From: Heterobilharzia americana
Lineage: Eukaryota > Platyhelminthes > Trematoda > Strigeidida > Schistosomatidae
Length of the DNA: 64,000 nucleotides
Assembly (NCBI GenBank): GCA_944470555.2
Contig: OX104130.1
Span: forward strand, 50,129,491-50,193,490
Direction: 5' to 3'
Under the pieces are notes generated by a model that saw only the letters and a list, made by a program, of their open reading frames with translations, was not told where the DNA came from and did no database searches. Positions 1-11,079 of this stretch are shown here, one piece after another. The position numbers and the translations under genes are program-made. The stretch's first letter is position 1. Every line of letters begins with the position of its first letter.

Positions 1-913
1 CAGCGATTTCGAATGAGCAAAGCAAGATCCACATACACGTTCTGAACTATACACACTAAAGTAACGGGCAGTTAGGTCCATGTTCACGCTTCAAAGCACT
101 CTCCAAAGTTACTGAAATCCAAAGGCACGAAGGACCTTGGTTATACGATGATTCCTCATCTGCATGATAGACGACATGATGTAAATGTTTTGAGGTCATT
201 CAGCATGGTTAACAGGCAATCAAACTCGAGTGTATTCTGCTTCATCTAAGCAATCTCGACCAAATGGCTTAAACCAAATCTATGCGTGTAGATGTTTATG
301 ACCAGTGTTTCCTGAGTGTAAAATATATTTTGACTTTAATGCATGGTAGTATATAAAACTCTATACTATGCATCAAACCTAACTGAAGTGATAAATCTGT
401 ACCAACAATAGAATTCAATGCTTGATTGATGTTAAACTTTGAAATGAGCGTCATGCACAAGCCAAAGTCCAATACTCTTGGAGAGCTACAAGTTCTAATA
501 ATGGATTTTTTCACATCCAACGGTGCTGCTGTCTGGTTCAAAATCGTTTTAGTCATGCATGATAGTGGACTATGAATAAATTATGCTTGTGCTAACAAAC
601 TGTACCCGATAATGAGCATATGTAATGCGGAAGTAATGATTCTGAGAGTGATCTATGGCGGCGGCTGTATTCATCCCAGATGACCAGCAGTTGTATTTCA
701 CTCATGTAGAGTTTTAATAAAACGAAATGGCATGAAACAGTAGTGAATCTGGTCACCGAATTACTGCCAGCATCTTATTTATTTTTCTGATTCGCCTCGG
801 GAACAATAGCAAATATCCAAAGAACATATCGGTTTCTTATAAAAAACAGAAACTTCAATGCATCCATTTGGTCCTAAGGGTATTAATCAAAATCGTATCA
901 GCGCAAACAACCA
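1..913. other. No gene recognised
   Basis: An 86-codon minus-strand open frame at 296-556 (contains CSSPRVLDFGLCMTLISKF) has no recognisable family and no splice context I can support. The remainder is AT-rich. Confidence 0.4.
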
Positions 914-3600
914 ATCAATCAATATCTGTATAATTAGGTGACGAGAGGGAAACCTCCATAAGTATATCTATGATAAAAATAAATAAGAATGGAGACAGTG
1001 GGCATCCTTGACGGACACCACTTGATGAGTATAGCTCCCTGGACAACTCACCATAGGCTCTAACATGCCCACAAGTGTTCGAGTAGAGAGCTTTCAATAA
1101 GGTGATGTACTTACTAGTGACAGACACTGCCATAAGACTTCTCGATCAACGGAGTCAAATGCCGCCTTCAGGTCGAGAAATACAGCTATTGTCGGGCGTC
1201 TGTAAGCATGCCTATGTTCCAGGACCTGGCGCAGTGTGAATATTTGGTCGATACATCCACGGCCAGGTCTAAAGCCTGCCTGGTTTTCTCGGGCTTGCTG
1301 TTCCCGAGCTCCACTCAGGCGTCGGAGAATTATAGAACTTAGGATCTTAGACACTATGTTTGTCAGGCTGATTCCTCTGTGGTTATCACAAGAGGACTTC
1401 TCGCCTTTCTTGAAGACTGGGATGATGAGTGACTTAGACCAGTCGGAGGGGATCGTATTTGATTCCCATATACTGGCTAACACTTCCGTTAGCCTGACTA
1501 AGAGAACTCTACCACCATTCTTGTATACCTCAGCAGGTAGTCCGTCTGGTCCTGCTGCCCTTCCCCGTTTCAGGCTACCTACCGCTTTCTCAACTTCTTC
1601 TTGTGTCTCTATGTCCCATTCAGGGTCCGACTGGATAGCGGGCAGCGCAATGGTGGCTGGAGGCCAGTTAAACTGTTCCTCAAAGTGTTCTGCCCATCGT
1701 CCCAGTCGCCTTCCCTGCGAGTGAATCGCCGATCCGTCCTTCTCCGCTATAACCTCACTAACTGTTGTTGACCATTTTCCCCCAGTCTCCTTAATAAGTC
1801 TAAATAACTGTCTACTGTTACCGATCGCCGCTGCCTTTTCCATCTCTTTAGCCTTTGCTGCCCACCACTGTTCACGATCGTTGCGCAGACTTTTCGTCAG
1901 TTTATTTTTAAGTTGCGCTCGCTCTTCATTGTACTCAGAGCCTGCAGGGATGCATTCACGTGCATCCATTAGTTTGGAAGAAGCTGCTGATATCCACTGG
2001 CTCTTTTTAGCCATTATCTTGGAGTCGGCTACAGTCTCCAGTGCTGCTTTTACAGTAGACTGAAGATGGCACCAAGCTTCTTCTGGATGAGTGACAGTCT
2101 TTTGTTCCGATAACTGCCTAGCCAACTTCTCACTGAACACGGCTTTGGTGTTTTCGTTGTCCAGCAGAACTCGTAGTGGTTTTGTTGCCAAATTTTTTCT
2201 ACGTCCATTGAGACGCAGGCATATACGTGCTCGGACCAACGCATGATCGCTGTCCAAACACGTACTCCAGAAGGAGCGGCAGTCTTCCACCGATCCTCTC
2301 CAGCGATGACTAATAGCAATGTGGTCTATCTGTGTCCATCGCTGAGTCGAGCTCGGTGGACGCCAGGTCAGACAGTGCCTTTCTTTATGTCTGAAATTTG
2401 TGCTGGCTAAAAATAGGCGGTTATCTGAGCATAGTTGTAATAGGCGATCACCGTTATCTGTACGTTCAGCTGGGATTCCGAAAGTGCCACCTAAGTGCCT
2501 TTCTGCCTCACTCAGTCTACCCACCTGTGCGTTGAGGTCACCTGCAACAACCACTACGTCCGAACGTTTGGCTTTCGAGAGGAGGTTAGACAGTTTATGG
2601 TAGAACTCGTCCTTCACTTCATCCGAACTACAGTCAGTGGGTGCGTAAGCAGAGATTACAAAGAGACAACGGCGAGTCTCACTATTCCTTTTAGTTCTCA
2701 CTGTGCCGTTCAGCCTCATAGCGCAGAGGCGACTATCAACTGGGATCCAGTCTAGTAGTGAGTTTTCTGCCCTGGTGCTTAATGCTATACCTACACCTGC
2801 AAGACCACGAGAGCTAGCTATCGAATCTCCAGAAACTCGAAGGGTGAATTTTGCAGATTCACCAGATTGGTCAGGAGAGGTCAGGTGAATAACCACACTT
2901 GGGTCCTGTATGCGTGTCTCACAAACACAGCACACATCCATGCCCGAGTTGCTAGAGTCTTTGCCAACGAAGCCTGTTGGCCAATTTGACGGAGGGTGCG
3001 GACATTGAAGGCTCCAATATGTAATTTGGAGCGTGGTTTAAGGAGACCAGGGATGCTGTTCTGTGGACTCAGATCGTTGTCGAAGGCTAGGAGAAATTGA
3101 AGATGATGCAGCATCATTAATTAAGAGACGTGAAGGAAGATTAGAAGGTAATGATGGAGGAGGAGGATAGCAGTCAGAAGAAACTTGGGTGCTGACAGAG
3201 TTGTGAGGGCGGTTGACACTTCCCGGCTGCCCACACCGTGGAAGGCTATTTCTTCTTAAGGTACCTGAAAGAGATTTGTGTGACCGCAGAGCCCATCGGA
3301 CATCTGCTTGAGGCCTGTCACACCCAGCCTTTTGAGTATGATTATTTTGAATTTTTGTATTTTTGGGGCCGGATGGTCGAAAGGAAACGACAAGTGAACC
3401 AACACCGCCGGCCCGGCAGACCGTGGGGCGTGGTGGAGTGTGTTATTTTTGGGGCCGACCTTTTCTAACCCCCCCTTCCACTGAGAAGGCAGCATCAGCT
3501 TGGCACTGCTGGTCATCCAAGGGAAACACCTTACTGCTGTCACACCCCATCCAGCTAGCAGCAGTACGACTTCGCCCTCAGACCCCCATCATAGTGTAGT
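914..3600 (-). mobile_element. RTE-like non-LTR retrotransposon, endonuclease plus partial reverse transcriptase
   Basis: From right to left: a 5' region with a decayed open stretch (3256-3543), then an APE-type endonuclease beginning GAFNVRTLRQIG (2881-3117). The main frame (1094-2941) carries the CCVCETR, GDLNAQVGR, TQIDHIAIS and LDSDHALVR endonuclease motifs and then reverse transcriptase blocks with AGPDGLPAEVY, GISLTNIVSKIL, ENQAGFRPGRGCIDQI and FLDLKAAFDSVDR. A second frame (915-1133) continues with SGVRQGCPLSPFLF. Frameshifts lie near 2945 and 1130. Sequence recognisable as the element stops near 914, before the YADD box, so the catalytic Asp pair, thumb and 3' tail are missing. A dead copy. 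Confidence 0.85.
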
Positions 3601-4067
3601 AATTTACACCACAATGCAAACATCAATAAGTGAAATACTTTTTAGTTTGTACAGCACATTTCGGCAAAACAGACATCAGTCCAGTTCGCTGAGAAGAAAC
3701 AGTAAGTTAATGGGAGCCACTTGACCGTCAGTGGAATTCTCACCATATTGCGATTACTTTGATAGTTTATTATGATTTTCAGCCGATTCATCTCTTATGA
3801 TTGGTGTGTCAAGCTATGCACAGGAAAATAATGCATTTCTCTTAGTAAAAGGCTGAAATGTCTTTAAAAATGATTGCGGTAACAGACCAATTTTAACATG
3901 TAAAAGCCTCGACATGTAGCTGACTGACGAGTTGCAAAGTAATACTCATAGCTACAGTGGAATCTTTTAATCATATATTATATTCCTTCGTGATCAGTTT
4001 ATTGAGATCCCACCTGCTACAAATAGACAATAAAATCAAAGTTATTTCTATCCTTTCACTACATAGT

Positions 4068-4080
4068 GTGGTCACTATTA
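4068..4080. repeat. Left copy of 13-bp target-site duplication
   Basis: GTGGTCACTATTA directly follows the (TAA)n tail of the RTE-like copy (minus-strand view) and recurs exactly at 5024-5036. Its last bases merge with the tail, so the exact length is 10-13 bp. Confidence 0.8.
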
Positions 4081-5023
4081 TTATTATTATTATTAGTCCC
4101 TTGGGTTCCTAGTGGAACACAGGGCTTCAGTAGCACGTCTCCAGTGACCTCCGTTCTCCGAGATCTTTTGAACCTGGTTCCACGACAGCCCAGAAGCTCT
4201 CATTTCCTCCTCGCACGACCTCCTCCATGTCACCCTCACCTCGGACGTCCAACTCGTCGCTTCCCATGGGGATTCCACTCGAGAACCTGGCCTGACGCCT
4301 GATGTCCTCAGTCGGCCTTCTCAGTGTATGCCCAATCCATCTCCACTTCCTCCTGCATATTTGTTCAGCAATAGGTTCTTGGTTGGTTCGTTCCCAGAGT
4401 GAGCTCCTTGTTGCTTATTCTTTCTGGCCATCTCCACTGATCTTCAGTAGCGAGCGTAAGCAGTTGTTGATGAATGTCTGTAGTTTATTGGAAATTCCTT
4501 TCGTGACGTGCCAAGTCTCTGAACCATACAGAAGCACTGACTTAACTGAGTTGGTGTTGAAAATCTGTATCTTGTTCCGCATGCTGAGTGCAGAAGATCT
4601 CCACACTGTTTTCAGGCTAATGAACGCCTGTCTTGCTTTTCCGATTCTGACTTTGACGTCCTCGTCTGTCCCGCCTGGAGTTGAAACAGTGCTTCCTAGA
4701 TAAGTGAAGGAGGTTACTTCCTTTAAGTTTCTCCCGTTGACGGTGATGGTGATTGGAGTTTGTTGTTGGTGGTGGTGGTGCGGTATCTTCATCACCTCTG
4801 TCTTCTCTTTATTCACTTGAAGTCCCGTCTTCGCTGCCCTGCCTCTTCTGTCAACTTCTTAGTTTTCGCCTGTAGATCTTCAAGTTTATGTGACATCAGG
4901 CACAAGTCATCGGCGAAATCCAGATCTTCTAGGTTCTTTTCCGCAGTCCAGTGTATCCCCCTCTTCACGCTCCCCACTGTTTGCTGCATGATCCAGTCCA
5001 TCACAATAAGGAATATCATGGGG
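4081..5023 (-). mobile_element. 5'-truncated RTE-like retrotransposon (3' half of RT to tail), TSD-bounded
   Basis: Reading leftwards: RT fragment with LDFADDLCLMSH (the YADD-type box, here FADD) at 4813-5031; after a frameshift near 4816, the C-terminal region with [33 protein letters not shown] and [10 protein letters not shown] (4415-4816). The last coding block (4093-4278) ends STRNPRD, followed by a (TAA)n tail. The 3' tail and perfect direct repeats on both sides mark a normal target-primed insertion, truncated at its 5' end. Confidence 0.9.
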
Positions 5024-5036
5024 GTGGTCACTATTA
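5024..5036. repeat. Right copy of 13-bp target-site duplication
   Basis: Same 13 bases as 4068-4080, placed at the 5' truncation point of the RTE-like copy. Confidence 0.8.
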
Positions 5037-5170
5037 ATAACTATCAAATAACGCAGTGTGGACAGAACATCAGGTTCGCATTCTTTATAAAATGTGCTGA
5101 GTATATCACTAGACTTGGTGGTGAAACATTCACGGTAAATATAAAACATCAAAGAACACTAAATCATCAC

Positions 5171-5173
<3 letters not shown>

Positions 5174-5204
<31 letters not shown>
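5174..5204. repeat. (AT)n microsatellite
   Basis: About 31 bp of pure AT dinucleotide repeat. The apparent poly-Ile/Tyr reading frame across it is an artefact. Confidence 0.95.
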
Positions 5205-5208
<4 letters not shown>

Positions 5209-5239
5209 CGTCAGTTCAGTACAATACGGAAAGTGAATA

Positions 5240-7940
5240 CATTATGTGCTGCCTAGTATACTGTATTTCAGTGGTGTCTACGACTATTATTTACATAGCG
5301 CATAGCAAACAATTTTTCTGCAACACACATTTTAATTGCAGGTCCAGGCACTAATAACCGTAGCAAATTCGGATCTAAAAGTCTGTTGGTGTTCCACTTT
5401 GATATGATAGAAAAGTGTACAACAAAGGGAAGACAAGAAAAAAGAATGAAGAATAAAATTTAGTATGAAATAAGCAGTTTGGTGAAAGCAAGTTAAACCT
5501 ATAATCCTTAAATATCTTATTTCAAAGCTTTTTGTTCCACAATCCTTGAAGAACAGTGGTTCTTATTGATATACGCTGAAACAGCATATCACGTTATCAA
5601 CTATTTAGATTTTTCGATAATTTAGCTAACGCTAAAGATTTTTCGAAATGTGACTAACTTTTTTAATACTTATTTCATAACATATGACTAGAGCATTTAC
5701 AAGGTTATTTCACATCATTTGATGTACCTAATACTTTGTTGTAATATAATACCTTTTGTTCTAAGTGACCAAATATTCTTGTGTAGTTTATTCACTTATA
5801 CGTTGTTTAGTAGGTAATCCTATGTTTAATAGTTAAGAAGAGCCATATTCATTTTTAACTTACGAGATAAGATTTTACATGATTATATATACTCTAGGCA
5901 TATTGGTCTTAATACAATAAGATTAGAAACCTACATTTATAATCTACTGTTATCAAGATTGTACTTTTCGTCATATTTATGCATTTCATGTTTTCCTCCT
6001 TCCACAGTGGGAGACTTTACGCGCTTCATTAGTGTCCGATATTGTCTCAAAGGTTTCAAATCCTTCAAGATGTATATCAGATTTTTGAATTTCTTTTATC
6101 AAATTTAGAAAGTGGGAGATTAATAAACACAAGGTTTGGAAGTAAGTAAATTGTGTGTATTCAGCTGAATTAGCTTAAAGGCTCCATTCCTGCACACTGA
6201 ATTGATCATGAGAAAGATACTCACTTGACTTGAACTAGGAAAATATTGAACAACAAAAAGAACACCTTTCGTAACTCCTCATCACATCTGCATTGATTGA
6301 TCGCTCGAGAGTAAACAACCTCTTGTCATCTAGTATCGATTGTTGACTGGATTGTCGCTCATTTTACAATTCAGTCACTAAGTTAAAAGACTCACCATCG
6401 CAGTGCACTTTGATAGATATTATTTGTGTTGAAGGCAACTGCCCAGAAGCCCTTCTCGACCTATTTATATTGCTGTTGAGACTCGTCGACGGAGTTTTCT
6501 GCAATCTTGAGGGAAGTGATACCTCCTACGAGATTAGAACACGTGTTGCCCAGTACTGCAGTCAAAGACGTTAACACTGAAATATCCTCATAACTGTACA
6601 GTTATATGGTAAGAGATCCCAACCCAGTAGTCACTGGGTTGAATCGAGGCATGGTCTAAATTTTAATTTCAACTCGAATCATCACTCAGTATCAAGACAA
6701 GCCTTGCAAATCACCGATATCTCAGACAGTTGAACTGATAAGCTATGCATTAGCCTAGAGATATAATAACTAGTACAGACAAGGGTCAAAGATTAAAGTT
6801 AGTTAGTAAAATAACATATTGAAATGTGATACAGACGGCAAAATTGGCCTAATGTAAGAGGTAAAAAGTGGCAAAAATATGCAGACATAAAATAACGAAT
6901 ATAGCTCAGAAGTGATTTTTTTTAATAAGATAGCATAGGCTAACAAGAATATTGTAAAAAAAAGACGTGAAGGACTTCAGTCAATAAAGTTGAACCGTAG
7001 CAAAGGGAATGGAAGTAGAATGGAGAGAAAATCTTCCAGTCTAATTTAGATTTCTAAAACTAAGGCGATCGTAGTAAAAAGGGATTCACAAAATGCTTAT
7101 CTACACAGAGTTTAGGATTTTTTTTGTGAATAACCAGAACTTCAGCTGTACAAAAAAGACGTAATGAACGTCGAATCTGTTGCACAGGATATTGTCTGAA
7201 AAGACAATGAAAGCCTCACCATCCAATCATCCAGCTCAGAGAATGTAACAAAACCAAAGTAATCGAAATGTTTCCGAACTGTATGGTCTCACCCTATGTA
7301 TCATAATGGATGAGTTAAGTACGGATTCTATACTACCTAAATTGACATTATGTTGCGAAATAGAACTGTTTATCGATCTGAATTCCCTTTTCCACAGCCA
7401 TGCTGATAAACTTTTGTGACCTTGTCTTGAGAGTATGTTGCTTGAAGACTCATGCGTCTTCGCACATTACTGGTATGTTGGATTGTTAGAGGTAGCACAT
7501 AAGAAGTTTTAGACCTAGGTTCATGACTGTAGGTCATCATCAAATATTACTCGCATTATTGAAAAAATTGGGATTCGAATGCCAATAGACTGCTAAAGTA
7601 GTCCTAAGTGCTATCACCAACTCATTCAGCTGGTAACTGAACTCAAACTATAAGGTTGACCAAAAGACGTATCAGCGGCAGCCATCCAGACGACATTCCG
7701 TGTCTAATAATGAAATGAAAACTTCAAGTATCACAAAGTTTTAATAACATCAGTTTCTCTAGCCAAGGTTATCCCGTATAACCTAATTAACAAACAATCT
7801 CACACTCTCTCTATAATTCAGCTTCATTTGGGTTGTGATGTCAAGACCTGGTTGGGTAACCAATTCTATTCAGATGAACGTACACATTACAGACTTATAT
7901 GAATGCCAGATAAAAATGTCGATGACTAAAATAAACACAA
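5240..7940. other. Non-coding; one old dispersed repeat
   Basis: No coding region seen. About 6600-6740 resembles 39230-39320 (shared blocks around TCATCACTCAGTATC and TATCTCAGA followed by GTTGAACTGATAA), so both belong to an old repeat family. Nothing else recognised. Confidence 0.45.
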
Positions 7941-7954
7941 GAGATAATCAGCAG

Positions 7955-8050
7955 CTTGTTCTTGTAGCTCAGTCAGTAGAGCGCCAAGCACACACAACGG
8001 AGGCGGCTAGTTTCAATTCTGTTGTGACCTAGCATTTCAGTTCACACCCA
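7955..8050 (+). mobile_element. tRNA-derived SINE fragment
   Basis: TAGCTCAGTCAGTAGAGCG is a near-perfect tRNA D-arm/A-box. A degraded B-box (TAGTTTCAATTCT) follows about 40 bp later. The anticodon region cannot be folded as a proper tRNA, so it is called a SINE head rather than a tRNA gene. Confidence 0.55.
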
Positions 8051-8059
8051 GTTCGATAT

Positions 8060-9790
8060 AAGTGTACACTACTCAACATAAATAACTTCCTTTATCATAG
8101 GTCATTACCTAACTATGTGAAATGATGATAATCAATCTTTCGAACTTTGAATTTTTTCTTGTGAACACAAATGAATTTAGATAATCAACCATATCCGCAT
8201 AGTGGTTATTCAGCGTTGTTGTAAGTTTTAGTATAACCCGATTTATCTGTTAATGCAGAAATATGAACAAAAAAAGATTCGAAACTCAAAATAATATGTA
8301 ATATCTACTGTACAAATGTTGACTATCGTAACTTGGTAGCTCACTAAACAATGCTGGTCCAAGTTCAAATCAGATGAATAGCAATTACTGAGACGCAGGT
8401 ACAGTCAATTACTGGCTACGAAATCAGATAGGGCGTGAATTTTAGATGCCATTGGAAACACACACCAAATAAATAACGTGGTTGCCCTGTATTATAATAT
8501 TCCAAAATGAACTTTAATGCACATAAGTTGGACAGCATTGCTTTAATTGCTGGAGGAACAGAATTGATATAGCTTTTCCTAATTAGTTTTTTGACAGTTT
8601 CAAACTAGACAGAACGCTTTTATTTTCATTTCAGGTAAAAAAGATTTAAACGTTATTGAAGTAACTCTGAGTTATTCTATTTCTTTTCGTCTGAGTACCA
8701 TTTACTCACCAAGTTCCTTTACAGAATAAAGGTTTTCCCATCAACAGTCGTCGTCCTGATGAGTAGGTAAAATACGCAGCTCAGTTTGTGAGAATTTCGA
8801 GGTAAATATTTCGCAATCTAAATTTAAAACTGCATATGTTTAGTTGATATTTACAGAGAAATTCTTCTCTAAACGTGTCAGTTAATTTCTAGTTGTACAA
8901 GTATGATTTGCGTACAGTAATGACGAATGGACGATAAATATTGTTTATATATTGTTAACTACTGATGTAAGTTTGTGAACGTTTGAGCAATAACTTTCAG
9001 ATTTTGCACATGATCATTGCTTGCTTCTGCGGAAAAAAGGGGTGATAAAATCATATGAGGCGTTTAGCAAGGGTAACTATGTACAAAAATAATGTGGTTT
9101 TCAAATGTTTGTCGCGGCACTCGTTATTTCCTGACTCTTTAGAAGGGCATTTTCTATTGATTTCGTCTTACCAGCCAGTCTGGTATACTTGACTTTCCAG
9201 ACATTTTAGGCTTTTTTCGAGTGCTTGTCGTTCAGATACAGGTTCTGATAGCTGAATTATGTGCATACAGTTGGCACCCGTGGCTAATACTTTAGTTAGT
9301 AGTAAATTAAGTTTCTTTCTTCCTTCTTAGACGCATCAGAGAAAGCTACTTGGATTTTCGACAGTGAAAACAATAGCTGTTTTACCTAATTCTGTCAAAT
9401 ACCACGAATTTCGTGGTAACTAACTACTTGTTATCATTTCCTTTCAAAACCTACAGAACACCGAAACGACTAGAGGAAGTTGAAAATCATAATACTGTAA
9501 CTTTCGGAATATGGTTGACTTTTGACAGCTGTGTGTGGGTTGATAATAGTCAGATAAGTTATTTCAAAACACTTCAGTCAATCTGTCAGTAGTAAAGATT
9601 ACCTGAAAGAGGCTGATTCGGTAGTCGAAATAGTTTTGAAAACACGTATTTTCATTGTTAATTACGATTTTTACTTTGTTACAGGAATAATGTAAACATT
9701 CCACCCATCATATTGAAAACAAAGCTGACTGTTTAAAAATCTACCGTAGTTACACAAAAAAGTATTCACAGGTCATCGTGTCATTCGTGT
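8060..9790. other. Non-coding, nothing recognised
   Basis: AT-rich, with stop codons in all frames and no family signature seen on either strand. Confidence 0.4.
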
Positions 9791-9828
9791 AAGCTTTAGA
9801 TGACAGGTTAGACGAAGCTGCAAATAAG

Positions 9829-10010
9829 CTTTGGATATCAGGTTAGTATTCACCACGAAGTAACGTCAATTAGAGAAACTTTGGAAAGTTCAGAGCACTC
9901 AACAGCTATTTCGTTCCAGTGTGGGACTCTGTCAGTAATGCTCACCCTTGACCTCACCAGGGATTGAAACCAGAACCTTCAGGTTCCGAACATGAGGTCA
10001 GTTACATAAC
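9829..10010 (-). mobile_element. tRNA-derived SINE, left arm of a foldback
   Basis: On the minus strand it carries a B-box-like GGTTTCAATCCCTGG followed by GGTCAAGGGTGAGC and GAGTCCCACACTGGAACG. These blocks match the SINE copies at 10062 and 32742. It faces the copy at 10062-10265 in opposite orientation. Confidence 0.7.
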
Positions 10011-10061
10011 GATGGCACTGGATGGGGGTCGCATTATATCGTGAAGTGACAGAAATAGGAA

Positions 10062-10265
10062 ATATGGACCACTGGATTCTGACCCAATGTCTGAACGGTA
10101 ACGTGCTGGCTGAGGAACCTGAAAGTCCTCGGTTTGATCCCTGGCGGGGTCAAGGGTGGGCACTACTGACAGAGTCCCATACTAGAACGAAACAGCTGTT
10201 GAGTACTCTGAACTTTCCAAAGTCCCTCTAATTGACGTCACCCCATGGTGAATACTAACCTGATA
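10062..10265 (+). mobile_element. tRNA-derived SINE, right arm of a foldback
   Basis: It contains GTCTGAACGGTAACGTGCTGG (A-box region), then TCGGTTTGATCCCTGGCGGG (B-box) and the downstream body with CCCATACTAGAACGAAACAG. The same family as the better preserved copy at 32742-32870. Confidence 0.75.
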
Positions 10266-10296
10266 TCCAAAGCTTATTCGCAACTTCTTCTAACCT

Positions 10297-10330
10297 GTAT
10301 TGTGTTCTCTGAGCTCAGAGAACACAATAC
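10297..10330. repeat. Perfect 34-bp palindrome
   Basis: Left half GTATTGTGTTCTCTGAG and right half CTCAGAGAACACAATAC are exact reverse complements with no spacer. The right half continues into sequence resembling the PLE-associated tail at about 31160, so the palindrome may be a junction of two inverted copies. Confidence 0.95.
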
Positions 10331-10439
10331 AACTAAGACCATCCACCACAGCTACAAGTATTCTCCACCATTTCAAAACCTACATGAATCGGACAGCACC
10401 TAGGCTTTCATATTTCCTTCCCAATACGAAACAACTGGG

Positions 10440-11075
10440 GTTTAATAAAGTACCTATTTAAAAGGATCCAGAGTATCTGTGCAATAGATAAATTGGAAAA
10501 AGAAATCAAATTCTTGATAGAGACACTTATGAAAGACGCAGACCTACTGAAGTTTATCAATCGTTATAAAAACGTCTCAGCTTTGACAACTAATCGGTAT
10601 TCCGTTCCGAAAAAGGATGTTTACATCACGTTACTGAACAAGGGGAAATCAAATAGTGTGATCCTAAGGTGGAGGCAAAATTCAGCCACTTAAGAAATCC
10701 TATGCGGCCGGACTCAGTACTATAGAGCAAACGAACCCGATGCTTCAAAATAAACCTCATTACTGCATAGATAATTAAGTCACATTCTGTCATATATGCC
10801 AATTTAATTGTGTGAGTTAACGCACATTAGGAGAAGTAATCGAACTATGAAGCCGAGGGTGGTAGAACATATAGAAACAACTACATTCAAATAGTCCGAT
10901 AAATACAGGGGTCAGGGAAACCTAATTGTCTATAGGTAAATATGTTATAGAAATTAGTCATAGAATTAACCACAATAAAGCTTTCAAACTATTATACAGG
11001 AACCGTCAAGACCGTATACTGAGGACTATTGATATCTTAGCAACATGAACGTTCAAACCTCCTTTGTGTATTAAA
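10440..11075 (+). mobile_element. Penelope-like element fragment (RT end to GIY-YIG tail)
   Basis: An open stretch at 10493-10693 contains EKEIKFLIETLMKDADLLKF and then YSVPKKDVYITLLNKGKSNS, equal to the linker between RT and endonuclease in PLEs. Downstream, broken frames give CHICQFNCV, the Cys-containing start of the GIY-YIG domain. Near 10980 comes HRINHNKAFKLLYRNRQDR, and then the FKPPLCI tail seen in other PLE copies here. Many stops; dead. Confidence 0.7.
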
Positions 11076-11079
11076 AATT

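Larger units (their letters stand above)
9797..10297. repeat. Large inverted repeat around two head-to-head SINEs
   Basis: Arms of roughly 210-235 bp (about 9797-10010 and 10062-10297) are imperfect reverse complements. For example AAGCTTTGGATATCAGGTTAG on the left has its complement, CTAACCTGATATCCAAAGCTT, on the right. The spacer is about 50 bp. A hairpin could form in single-stranded DNA or RNA. Confidence 0.8.

Noticed and set aside
1236..1724. 162-codon plus-strand protein
   Set aside because: Antisense shadow of the RTE reverse transcriptase.
7970..8030. tRNA gene on the plus strand
   Set aside because: A-box is good but the anticodon and T-arms do not form a cloverleaf; better explained as a SINE head.
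8755..8790. Hammerhead ribozyme (CTGATGAG present)
   Set aside because: No GAAAC box or pairing helices nearby; a chance match.
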